Below, piece by piece: positions 27,042-33,911 of a stretch of DNA of 64,000 bases. This DNA is from AC-32 sp963717475 (GTDB lineage Bacteria > Actinomycetota > Thermoleophilia > Gaiellales > Gaiellaceae), in assembly GCA_963717475.1 (NCBI GenBank), contig OY970337.1, positions 744,001 through 808,000 on the forward strand. Direction: 5' to 3'. Each line of letters opens with the position of its first letter. The stretch's first letter is position 1. A program made the position numbers and the translations under genes. The notes under the pieces were generated by a model. The model was not told the DNA's origin. It saw nothing but the letters and a program-made list of their open reading frames with translations, and ran no database searches.

Positions 27042-27415
27042 GACTGCGGCTACTCGTTCTGTTGGTTCTCGCTTGCGTGCTCGGGTTCGCGGCTTCCGCT
27101 TCCGCGAGCGGAGCAACGGTGCAGCACTTCTCCGTCACATACCCGGATGGGTCAGCAACCTGCAACGGCAACCGCATCACGCAGACCGGCGGAAGGCCAT
27201 TCATCAAGGATGTCGAGACGTGCCTCGTCAACGGCCCGTTCATCCCAGCGGGCACGTACAACCTGGCGGACCCGGACTTGCCTTTCGGTGGATGGTGCAG
27301 CGACTTCGACGGCTTCGAGATCTGCAACCTGGCAATCGCCGGACGACTGACGTCGACGGACAACGGCGACGGAACCTTCACCTGGAACATCGTCGCGTAC
27401 TTCTCCCAGCCCTAA
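27038..27415 (+). CDS. small exported protein
   Basis: 125 residues. A clear signal peptide (MRLRLLVLLVLACVLGFAASASA) is followed by a mature chain of about 100 residues with four Cys: SATCNGN, VETCLVN, GGWCSDF, EICNLA. It is probably two disulfides in a beta-rich fold. GGAGG at 27025-27029 supports ATG 27038. Function unknown. It is the first gene of the tRNA-Arg island from the left. Confidence 0.65.
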   Translation: MRLRLLVLLVLACVLGFAASASASGATVQHFSVTYPDGSATCNGNRITQTGGRPFIKDVETCLVNGPFIPAGTYNLADPDLPFGGWCSDFDGFEICNLAIAGRLTSTDNGDGTFTWNIVAYFSQP

Positions 27416-27636
27416 GACGAACTACGCGGAGCGAGAGGACCTTTGGCTCTCGCTCCGCGCCCCCGCTGCAGCACTAGCCCACGCTCTCGAGGAGGCTCGC
27501 CGGCTCGGCTGAACTCTGCCCTTCACTTGCAAGCAATCTCGTATCGCTCCCCGGCGGAGGGATTTTTCCACTGCGCGGAGTCAAAGCCATTCTGTTCCCA
27601 AAAGAAGTCGTCCAGGCGCTTCTATAAGGTGAGCTT

Positions 27637-27777
27637 ATGAGCGCTACAACGCTTCATAAGCCCGAGGTCACTGGCTTCGCATCGGCGAGGTCGCGGCGTG
27701 GGTGGAGCGGCGGTCGCTGGTGCACCAGCTCGACGGCCGACGCCGAGTTCAAGCGCTGGCTTGAGGAGCAGCGATGA
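27637..27777 (+). CDS. small ORF, possible excisionase-like remnant
   Basis: 46 residues starting MSATTLHKPEVTGFASARSR and ending WCTSSTADAEFKRWLEEQR. The tail (a basic-Gly turn, then a D.EFKRWLEEQ helix) resembles the C-terminus of small excisionase/MerR-type DNA-binding proteins, but no full helix-turn-helix precedes it. Its TGA overlaps the next ATG by four bases, which supports it being translated. Confidence 0.35.
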   Translation: MSATTLHKPEVTGFASARSRRGWSGGRWCTSSTADAEFKRWLEEQR

Positions 27778-28206
27778 ACCATTCCCAAAGTCCACCGGTC
27801 GAGCTCGAGAAATTGACGATCGGCGAGATCCGGCGCGCCCTGGCCCAGGGCGGGCCTGAGGAGACGCCCCGCGAGGCGCTCGCGAGGCTTGCGGAGGGCG
27901 ACGAGGTCGGTCGCCGGCACGAACAGGAGCAGGAGCGCTACCGGCAGTACCTGCAGGCGCGCGCAACACCGCGAGGCCATCGTCCAGGAAGCCATGGACA
28001 CGATCGACCGTGAGCGCCAGCGCACCGGTTACGCATGGCCAGACAGTCAGACTCGCTTCGCAGCCAGGCGGGACGCGGGCCTTCAGGCGGAGGAGGAGTT
28101 CGAGCTCGCCGAGCCGCTGCTCGCATTCGAGGACTGGGTCGAGGCCGGAGAGCCCGAGAGGTACAAGGCGGAAGGGGCCGTCGCCCGGTCGCAAGCTTTG
28201 GCTTGA
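27774..28206 (+). CDS. hypothetical protein (frameshifted)
   Basis: About 143 residues over two frames. The first starts MNHSQSPPVELEKLTIGEIR and is highly charged, probably helical to QERYRQYLQ. The second continues RAQHREAIVQEAMDTIDRER and on to a glutamate-rich end. Losing one G at CTGCAGGCGC (about 27957) joins them. The composition looks like a phage- or island-type cytosolic helical protein. No family is recognised. It is coupled to the ORF before it by ATGA. Confidence 0.55.
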
Positions 28207-28247
28207 ACAAGCCGTTTCTTAGAGGATCTTCGCTTCTGATTGCTGTC

Positions 28248-29657
28248 CTAGGAGCGGACGTTCACGAAGACGTACCGGCTCGAGCTCGGGCTGGCCGTTC
28301 GCGAGCCCTGGAAGAACGCGCGTAGGCGCCAGCGTCCGGGTGCAGGCGGCGTCCAGGAGAAGCGGGCCACCCCGTCGGCGCCCGTCTGAAGGTTGACGAT
28401 GCGCGAGAAGACCCAGCCGCCCAGCAGGAGGAAGCGATTGATGTGGAGCTGAACCCTTCCTGCGGCGGGCGGGCTCACGCGTATCTCCACGCTCGCCGCC
28501 TGACCAGGCCGGAGCGATGCTGAGCTGATTCCGTCGACGAGCGCCTGGGTCTGCGTTATCTCGCGAAGCAGCAGCGAGAGCCGGTACCTGCCGCGCCGTC
28601 CGGGCTCCGCGCGCACGACCACGAAGTACTGGGTGGGCGCGAGCCCATGGCGGATATAGGTGGTGCCCGAGTCGAGCAGGCGGCCGTTCTCCGAGAGCAG
28701 CCTGAGGTCGAACTCGGAGCCGGTGCGCAGGTGCAATGTGACGTCGCTCTGACGCAGGACGTCGAAATGGAAGACGTCGACGACGTGGATCCGCGTCGCG
28801 TCGAGCGAGCCGCTCTGCGTCTGCTCGTTCGCGAGCGGGCGTCCCGGCCCGACGTCGTCCGGCGTCGCTACGGCGGCCTGGAGCCGGTACCGGATCGTCG
28901 CGGAGCGGGTTCCCCGCGCCTGGACGAAGATGCTGTAACGCCCGCCGCGCCGCGCGCCAGGTGTGTAGGTGGCGTAGCCGCCGCATTCGCGACGGAGGAC
29001 GGGCGACGCGCCCGCGAAGTTGTGCGTACCGGGGGCGTAGAGGCTGTAGCCGACGCAGAGATTGTGGCGCCCGAAGAGGTTGATTTTGTAGGTCGTTCCC
29101 GCTCGCAGTACGGTCGACCATGCCCTGTCTGGGTGATCGACCGGATCGAGGGTTCCCTCGATGCCTTTCGTGGGGAGCGGTGTTCCGGGAGGCCTCGATA
29201 TCGGCGGCAGGGTGGCCCTCAGCCCGAAGGTGCCGTCGACCGAGGCCGCCAGTCGCCCGAAGAGGATGAGGTAGTTCGCGCCCTCGCGGCTATCGAAGGA
29301 GAACTCCGCACGGCCGTTCTGGTCGGTCACGTCACAGGCCACCTCGGTCAGCCGCGACCGCTGCACCAGGAAGACGGCGAGCACGCCGTCGAGGTCGCCG
29401 TCGGCGCGCAGACGGAGCGCGATCCGCCGCCCCGGCGCGTCGTTGATCTGGTACCAGACCGTGGAGTGGGCCCGGCCGCACGACGGACGGGGATCGTTCG
29501 CCTCGTCGGTGGCGCCGATGGTCGTGCCCCGCACCGCGGCGGGAGGCCTGACGGGAGTCGCATTCGCCCGGTTGTCGTTCGGCGGCGGCTGCTGGGCGGC
29601 CGCGGCGGATCCCGTCACAACGACAATCGCGGCGACCGTCCCGGCCACTCGAAGCAC
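28248..29657 (-). CDS. exported PPC-domain-like protein
   Basis: 469 residues. The signal peptide (LRVAGTVAAIVVVTGSAAAA) is followed by QQPPPNDNRANATPV, the usual PNDN start of a bacterial pre-peptidase-like jelly-roll. Three or four similar beta-domains follow: one with HSTVWYQI (about 55-150), one with NLFGRHNLCVGYSLY (about 185-270), one with VDVFHFDVL (about 295-375). The last, Ig-like one ends YVFVNVRS. No protease domain is present, so it is probably a secreted adhesion or binding protein. Confidence 0.65.
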   Translation of the reverse strand: MLRVAGTVAAIVVVTGSAAAAQQPPPNDNRANATPVRPPAAVRGTTIGATDEANDPRPSCGRAHSTVWYQINDAPGRRIALRLRADGDLDGVLAVFLVQRSRLTEVACDVTDQNGRAEFSFDSREGANYLILFGRLAASVDGTFGLRATLPPISRPPGTPLPTKGIEGTLDPVDHPDRAWSTVLRAGTTYKINLFGRHNLCVGYSLYAPGTHNFAGASPVLRRECGGYATYTPGARRGGRYSIFVQARGTRSATIRYRLQAAVATPDDVGPGRPLANEQTQSGSLDATRIHVVDVFHFDVLRQSDVTLHLRTGSEFDLRLLSENGRLLDSGTTYIRHGLAPTQYFVVVRAEPGRRGRYRLSLLLREITQTQALVDGISSASLRPGQAASVEIRVSPPAAGRVQLHINRFLLLGGWVFSRIVNLQTGADGVARFSWTPPAPGRWRLRAFFQGSRTASPSSSRYVFVNVRS

Positions 29658-29961
29658 GCGGCTACGCTACACCCTTGTCACGACCGGTACAAGGCGACAG
29701 CGCTTTTTTAGGTGGAGAAGGCTGCACACTGCCGCGCAGTCAGGAAAATCCCTCCCCGATCTTCGCAAGAACCCTGGCAACTCATCCTGGATCCTCGTGA
29801 TTCCGGGTGGGATTGAACGACTCTCCTTCGATTAGGGCGAGAGCCAGCCGGGCCGCACGTCGGCAGGGCTGGTCGAGGGAGTGGTAACGGCGCGTGGGCC
29901 AGCGTGCGCGAATGTCACCCGGGAGGACTCGGCCACCAGGTCTGCCTGACTGCTGTCGAAC
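29658..29961. other. no supported gene; carries repeat copy 3
   Basis: No gene seen. It contains a repeat copy at 29893-29920 and the presumed promoter region of the exported protein at 28248-29657 near its left end. Confidence 0.55.
29893..29920 (+). repeat. interspersed repeat, copy 3
   Basis: Core GGCCAGCGTGCG then GAATGTCACC, matching 5789-5815. It lies 42 bases beyond the RidA stop codon. Confidence 0.8.
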
Positions 29962-30342
29962 CTAGCCCACGAACGCAGACATGCGAATGGAGACGAGTAC
30001 GCCGGGCATTTCGACCCCCAGCTTGGCGACGTAGCGAGTCGGCGGCGGGGCTGGAAACCACGGCGCGTATTCGTCGTTCATGTCTGCGAAGTCCGCCGGG
30101 TTGGTCAGGAGTACCCCAACTTCGACGACGTCTTCGAGCGTTGCGCCCGCCGCATGCAAGACCGCCTGACAGTTGGTGAGCGCCTGCCGTGTCTGTTCCT
30201 GAATCGTCGAGCCGACAAGGGTTCCGGTGGTCACATCAACGCCGACTAGACCCTGAGACGAAGCACGAAACTCTACGGCTTTCACCGCTTGGCTATACAG
30301 CGGCGAACTAGGAGCGTCGGATGTGCTGATGACCTCCCGCAT
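29962..30342 (-). CDS. RidA family protein
   Basis: 126 residues of the YjgF/YER057c/UK114 fold. It contains YSQAVKAVEF near the start, then TRQALTNCQAVLHAAGATLEDVV given here in part, VLLTNPADFADMN, and the conserved Arg in PTRYVAKLG that binds the carboxylate of imine substrates. RidA enzymes hydrolyse reactive enamines/imines. ATG 30342 fits; TTG 30351 is the upstream alternative. The gene is bracketed by two same-orientation repeat copies. Confidence 0.85.
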   Translation of the reverse strand: MREVISTSDAPSSPLYSQAVKAVEFRASSQGLVGVDVTTGTLVGSTIQEQTRQALTNCQAVLHAAGATLEDVVEVGVLLTNPADFADMNDEYAPWFPAPPPTRYVAKLGVEMPGVLVSIRMSAFVG

Positions 30343-30390
30343 CCGCCCCAAAGGTTGCCCTTAGCCGGTCGCGTTGTCCACCTGTGGTCT

Positions 30391-30420
30391 CGCCTGGGCC
30401 AGCGTGCGGGAATGTCACCC
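30391..30420 (+). repeat. interspersed repeat, copy 4
   Basis: Core GGCCAGCGTGCG then GAATGTCACC, preceded by CGCCT as in copy 2. It lies 498 bases after copy 3, in the same orientation. Confidence 0.8.
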
Positions 30421-30468
30421 GACGCGGCGTGCCCGGCGGTCGTCGAAATGCAAGCGTAAGCTGGCGAC

Positions 30469-30846
30469 ATGAACAGCAACCCGGCCGAGATCGCGCGGGA
30501 GGGCTTGGCCGCTTGGCGCAAGGGCGATTTCATGACGGTCGAGGGAATCCTCGACCCGAACGTGGAATGGCACGCGACTGAGCCCGGTGAGTGGGACTGC
30601 CACGGGCGAGACGAGGTCATGGAGACCCTCCGCGAGCGGTACGAGCAGGGCTTCGCGAAGGGCGACATGCAGTTCAGGGAGGGCGGAGAGAACGCTGTGA
30701 TCGTCGTCGCGCACCCGAGTGAGATCGGCGGCTCCGACTGGCCATCTGAAGTTGCGACCGTCATGCAGTTCCAGAACGAGCACGTAGTCTCGATGCAGGA
30801 CTACCGAACCGAGGCCGAGGCTGTTGCGGCTATCGAGCAGACGTAG
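30469..30846 (+). CDS. SnoaL-like (NTF2-fold) protein
   Basis: 125 residues. It has an N-terminal helix AREGLAAWRKGDF, then ILDPNVEWHATEPGEW, CHGRDEVMETLRERY, and a final HVVSMQDYRTEAEAV. These match the SnoaL/NTF2 cone fold, which includes small isomerases, hydrolases and ligand binders. No specific activity can be given. ATG 30469 is six bases after TAAGCT (30457-30462), so it is probably leaderless; copy 4 of the repeat lies 36 bases before that hexamer. Confidence 0.75.
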   Translation: MNSNPAEIAREGLAAWRKGDFMTVEGILDPNVEWHATEPGEWDCHGRDEVMETLRERYEQGFAKGDMQFREGGENAVIVVAHPSEIGGSDWPSEVATVMQFQNEHVVSMQDYRTEAEAVAAIEQT

Positions 30847-31117
30847 ACCGGACGAGGCACGTTGCCGACGCCGTAGCGTGCGCGATCGCCTGCGCTCGGT
30901 TCTTCACTTCTTCCGCCGCGATGCCGGCTGCGGCGACTGGCTCGAGAGAGCTGCCTCCGGACGCGGGTGTCCGCGAGCCGCGTCGACCGCGGCCGGGTGC
31001 TCCCTCCTCGAGCATCGCTCTAGAACTGCCACCGGATTTGCTCTAAGAAGCGTGCCCGAGTAACAGGTGCGCTGAGTGTGTTCCGCCCGGATCCGGCGGC
31101 CACCCCCGATTCGCGGG

Positions 31118-31519
31118 TCAGGCAGGAGCCGTAGCAACCGCCTCCGGCGCTTTGCTTTCCCAGTACCGGTTGAGGGCTCCCTGCACCTTCACGAACCAGA
31201 CGAATGCCGGGATGATGAAAATGCCGAACGGGACGATCCAGAGGCCCGTCCAGCCCGTGATCGGCGGCTGCTGCCCGTCCTTCTCGTACATCTTCCCGAC
31301 CTCTGACGGGATCACGAACGCCATCACAGGGTGGAGGAGGATCCAGATGACGAGGCCGAGCACTCCGCCGAGTCCGTCGCCGGTGTGCAGCTTCATCTCC
31401 TCCTCGGTCTTGTAGGCCCAGTACCAGCCGTAGAAACCGAGCGTGACGATGAACAGGAGAATCCCGAAGCCAATTCCGCGCGGCTGGCCTACGGGTCTGG
31501 TAGTGGCGGAAACGTTCAT
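31118..31519 (-). CDS. DUF4234 membrane protein
   Basis: 133 residues with three to four membrane helices. The start, GIGFGILLFIVTLGFYGWYW, carries the L..iT.gfY..yW signature of DUF4234, followed by a YKTEEEM helix and NRYWESK near the end. Function unknown. GAGGAGG seven bases before ATG 31519 supports the start. It lies alone in the tRNA-Arg island. Confidence 0.75.
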   Translation of the reverse strand: MNVSATTRPVGQPRGIGFGILLFIVTLGFYGWYWAYKTEEEMKLHTGDGLGGVLGLVIWILLHPVMAFVIPSEVGKMYEKDGQQPPITGWTGLWIVPFGIFIIPAFVWFVKVQGALNRYWESKAPEAVATAPA

Positions 31520-31634
31520 CGTTGCCTCCTCGATCGAGTGAAGCCACTGAATCACGCCCGCGACCGAAAGGCCAGCGAAACGCGAGTCGCGCCTCTGAGA
31601 ACACGATGTCTACTTAGGCCGCTCTAGACTGCTC

Positions 31635-32031
31635 GTGCCGCTCCGGCCCCGGGGAGGAGGAAGCGTCGACCCTCGCAGGGCCGGCCCCGATCGTCTTCAC
31701 TCGAGCACTTCAGCCCGGGAACCTGCTCGTCGCCGAAGGCTTAGCGCGCGAGCTCCGCCGGCTCAATCTCGCCGATGCGCTCGAGCTGACGATCCTGATC
31801 GCGCGCAAGGATCCGCGCCGGCACCCGCGTGTCGCTGCGCGCTGGCTGCTGCGTTACGTCGAGGAGCACCCCGAGGCGACCATCGATGAGGCGGCGCTGG
31901 TTGCGGCCTGCCTCGCCGCCCTCCCCGGCGATCGCTACCAAGACGCGGCGCTGACCCTCGGGCCACGGCCGAAAAAGCGACTAGTCGGCGGCGGCACACC
32001 GAGTAGCGTGAGCTTCGGGCCGGGATCGTGA
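31635..32031 (+). CDS. hypothetical helical protein (frameshifted)
   Basis: The frame ending at 32031 encodes about 115 residues of good protein-like sequence, including APIVFTRALQPGNLLVAEGL, ARELRRLNLADALELTILIA and WLLRYVEEHPEATIDEAALV. It has no start codon. GTG 31635 in another frame would join it if one G of CAGGGCC (about 31677) were removed. Similar short helical proteins seem to recur as orphan genes in actinobacterial genomes, with no known function (recollection, not checked). Confidence 0.5.
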
Positions 32032-32046
32032 GCCGCGTCCTTAGGC

Positions 32047-32067
32047 GTTCGGCTCGCCGCCCGGCCC
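32047..32067 (+). repeat. 21-bp direct repeat, left copy
   Basis: Starts GTTCGGCTCGCC and is identical over 21 bases to 32304-32324. The two copies flank a single 68-residue gene. Confidence 0.85.
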
Positions 32068-32072
32068 CGCAC

Positions 32073-32279
32073 TCAGGCCGGCGCGACTTCGTCTAGTCCC
32101 GAGCTGCTTAACCGCTCGGCTTGGATGACACCAGCGAACGGGCCGTGACCGGGGCCGATGGCCAGCACCCGGTAGGACTCGGAGTCCTCCTCGAAGCTGT
32201 CGCCGTCAGCAAGCGGCAAGTCCCGCTCGATCGTGAACCGTTCGCCGCCGCTCGAGAGAACCAGCACTTCGTAGAGCAT
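32073..32279 (-). CDS. small hypothetical protein
   Basis: 68 residues: MLYEVLVLSSGGERFTIERD, then LPLADGDSFEEDSESYRVLA and a tail ending DEVAPA. It looks like a single small beta-barrel with a strand-turn-strand start. No family is recognised. It is bracketed by a perfect 21-bp direct repeat. Confidence 0.55.
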   Translation of the reverse strand: MLYEVLVLSSGGERFTIERDLPLADGDSFEEDSESYRVLAIGPGHGPFAGVIQAERLSSSGLDEVAPA

Positions 32280-32303
32280 GTGTGCTCACGGTAGCGCCCG
32301 TGT

Positions 32304-32324
32304 GTTCGGCTCGCCGCCCGGCCC
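32304..32324 (+). repeat. 21-bp direct repeat, right copy
   Basis: Identical to 32047-32067, same orientation, 257 bases apart start to start. Confidence 0.85.
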
Positions 32325-32555
32325 TCAGAGCCCTGCTTGCATGGTGCTGGCCCTGCAAGTCGAACTCTGTTTGCCTAAGCTCGTGTCATCTCTCGCGCCC
32401 GGAGGGCTCGATCGACGGACTTCGGGCTTTCAGCCGGAATCCTGGCCGCAGGGCCAGTCCAATGAGTCTACTCCTCTCAACGGCCTCCCGCGCTCAGCTC
32501 AGCGTTCCGCCAAACCTCTGGCCCGACGCCGAGCGAAGGGCGTAGAGTTGTCCCC

Positions 32556-32612
32556 ATGGCCGGCCTCATGGCGAAGATCCGCAAGTGGCTCGGGCTCGGC
32601 AAGAAGTCCTAG
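32556..32612 (+). CDS. possible 18-residue amphipathic micropeptide
   Basis: MAGLMAKIRKWLGLGKKS, a short cationic amphipathic helix with one Trp. TAGAGT lies seven bases before the ATG. The composition resembles small membrane-active or toxin-like peptides, but an ORF this short can arise by chance. Confidence 0.25.
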   Translation: MAGLMAKIRKWLGLGKKS

Positions 32613-32672
32613 CCACACACACAGGGAGATAGAGGCGAGAATCGCGCCCCATTCTGCCGAGTCGCTGTTCGA

Positions 32673-33011
32673 ATGAGCCTGTACGAGCGTGCGCTTAAGA
32701 GAATGGAGGCGCTGGCCGCCGCATCCGCGCAGGGTGATACGCCGTGGGGGCCGGACCGAGACCTCGTGTCTCGCGAGACAGCCGCGGATGCGGTGATGGA
32801 TGTCTTCGCCACGCTCGACGCGCTTCGCCAAGGGGTCGAGTTGCCGCCGAACCGGATCGAGCACACGCTTGGCATGCTCATGCTGATCCGGGAGTACATC
32901 GTCCCTCTTCCTTCACCTAGCGGCGAAGAAGATCTGCTCCTGCAAGACGATCTCGAACAGCTCGCGGCCGACCTTCGACGAGCTCGGCGCGATTTCGGAC
33001 TCCCGAGCTGA
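32673..33011 (+). CDS. hypothetical protein
   Basis: 112 residues, all-helical and charged: MSLYERALKRMEALAAASAQ, VSRETAADAVMDVFATLDAL, NRIEHTLGMLMLIREYIVPL. No signal peptide and no known motif. It is probably cytosolic and oligomeric. ATG 32673 is the first start in the frame. It lies in the tRNA-Arg island. Confidence 0.6.
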   Translation: MSLYERALKRMEALAAASAQGDTPWGPDRDLVSRETAADAVMDVFATLDALRQGVELPPNRIEHTLGMLMLIREYIVPLPSPSGEEDLLLQDDLEQLAADLRRARRDFGLPS

Positions 33012-33732
33012 GTGCGCGCCAGTTGTGCGCCACTCCAGGCGCTTGGCGCTGCGCGAGCTAGACGCTCGTGGCTCACGAGGCCGCCCGGATCTGGGTTGCA
33101 ACTTCGGCCAATACGTCGACGTCGCAGACTCGCTCGGCGCGTCGTACAACCGAGCGGGAGCCGGGCGGACCCCCCTCCTCGAGGTGGCCAGACCGCCCGG
33201 CTCACTGTCCATGCAGATCCCACAGCGAGGCAGATCCTGCGTCGGGCACGCCGCGCAAGCCAGTGAGTCGCCGCTCTTTGCGAGATTGTTGGACTCGGCG
33301 CTCGTGGTGATCGACGCTAAGTAGTACGGTCGAGTAGTGGCGTCCGGGGTGACGGCGCCGAGACCGCAGACTGATCGCCGCCGACCTTCTCGTTCTCCCC
33401 CAGTAGGTCGCGCCTCGGGCGTTCACCTTTCCCCCTTCTTGGCCATGGGCGATCACGGCGCGCCTCCTCAAAGACTCGCGCCGCATTCGAGTCGAGGCGG
33501 ATCGTGGTCGAGCTCAGTCCTGAGCAGTTCGAGACGCTAGAGCGGGCAAGCGGGCGCCTCGGTCCGGGAGGCTACGTGCGTGCGGTCGCGCTCGGGTCGC
33601 CGAGGCCGGCGACGCACTAGAACAGGCGCGGTCGAGGTATCACCGGGTCTGCACGGGACGCGCCGAAGCGGGCATCGCTGGCACATCTGACGGCTCAACC
33701 ATGCGGAAGCCGCCGAAGCAAGAGGGCCGAAA
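33012..33732. other. mostly no supported gene
   Basis: About 700 bases at the right end of the island with no convincing gene apart from a tiny ORF at 33504-33620. The ORF at 33025-33324 has no start signal and an uneven composition. Confidence 0.5.
33504..33620 (+). CDS. tiny ORF
   Basis: 38 residues, MVELSPEQFETLERASGRLG then GGYVRAVALGSPRPATH. The helix and GGYVRA segment look like the end of a ribbon-helix-helix or antitoxin-like protein. The frame is open upstream without a better start, so it may be a remnant. Confidence 0.25.
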   Translation: MVELSPEQFETLERASGRLGPGGYVRAVALGSPRPATH

Positions 33733-33805
33733 TGCGCCTGGCAGGAATCGAACCTGCGACCTCGCGCTCCGGAGGCGCGCGCTCTATCCCCTGAGCTACA
33801 GGCGC
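33733..33805 (-). tRNA. tRNA-Arg (anticodon CCG)
   Basis: On the minus strand: acceptor GCGCCTG/CAGGCGC, D-arm GCTCAGGGGATAGAGC, anticodon stem CGCGC/GCGCG around CTCCGGA (anticodon CCG), and T-arm GCAGG TTCGATT CCTGC. The discriminator is A and CCA is not encoded. Its 3' end is duplicated at 26371-26398. Confidence 0.95.
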
Positions 33806-33911
33806 GGGGAGAGGCAGTGTAGCTCGGTCCCAGTTGAGGTCCGGCCCCGCGACTGACTAGCTTTCCGGCATCCCCCGGCCGCCCCAACCGAGCTTTGCCA
33901 AGACGACCCTC

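Larger units (their letters stand above)
26371..33758 (-). mobile_element. 7.4-kb genomic island at tRNA-Arg(CCG)
   Basis: Positions 26371-26398 are identical over 28 bases to 33731-33758, the 3' end of the minus-strand tRNA-Arg. The intact tRNA is at the right end and the 3'-end copy at the left, the usual result of integration into a tRNA 3' end. The contents are almost all small or orphan genes with short AT-richer gaps, two perfect interspersed repeats, and a possible excisionase-like tail at 27637. No integrase is seen. Confidence 0.6.

Noticed and set aside
30840..31117. A fifth repeat copy near 30873 (TAGCGTGCGCGA)
   Set aside because: Only about 12 bases match and the flanks differ, which is expected by chance in this base composition.
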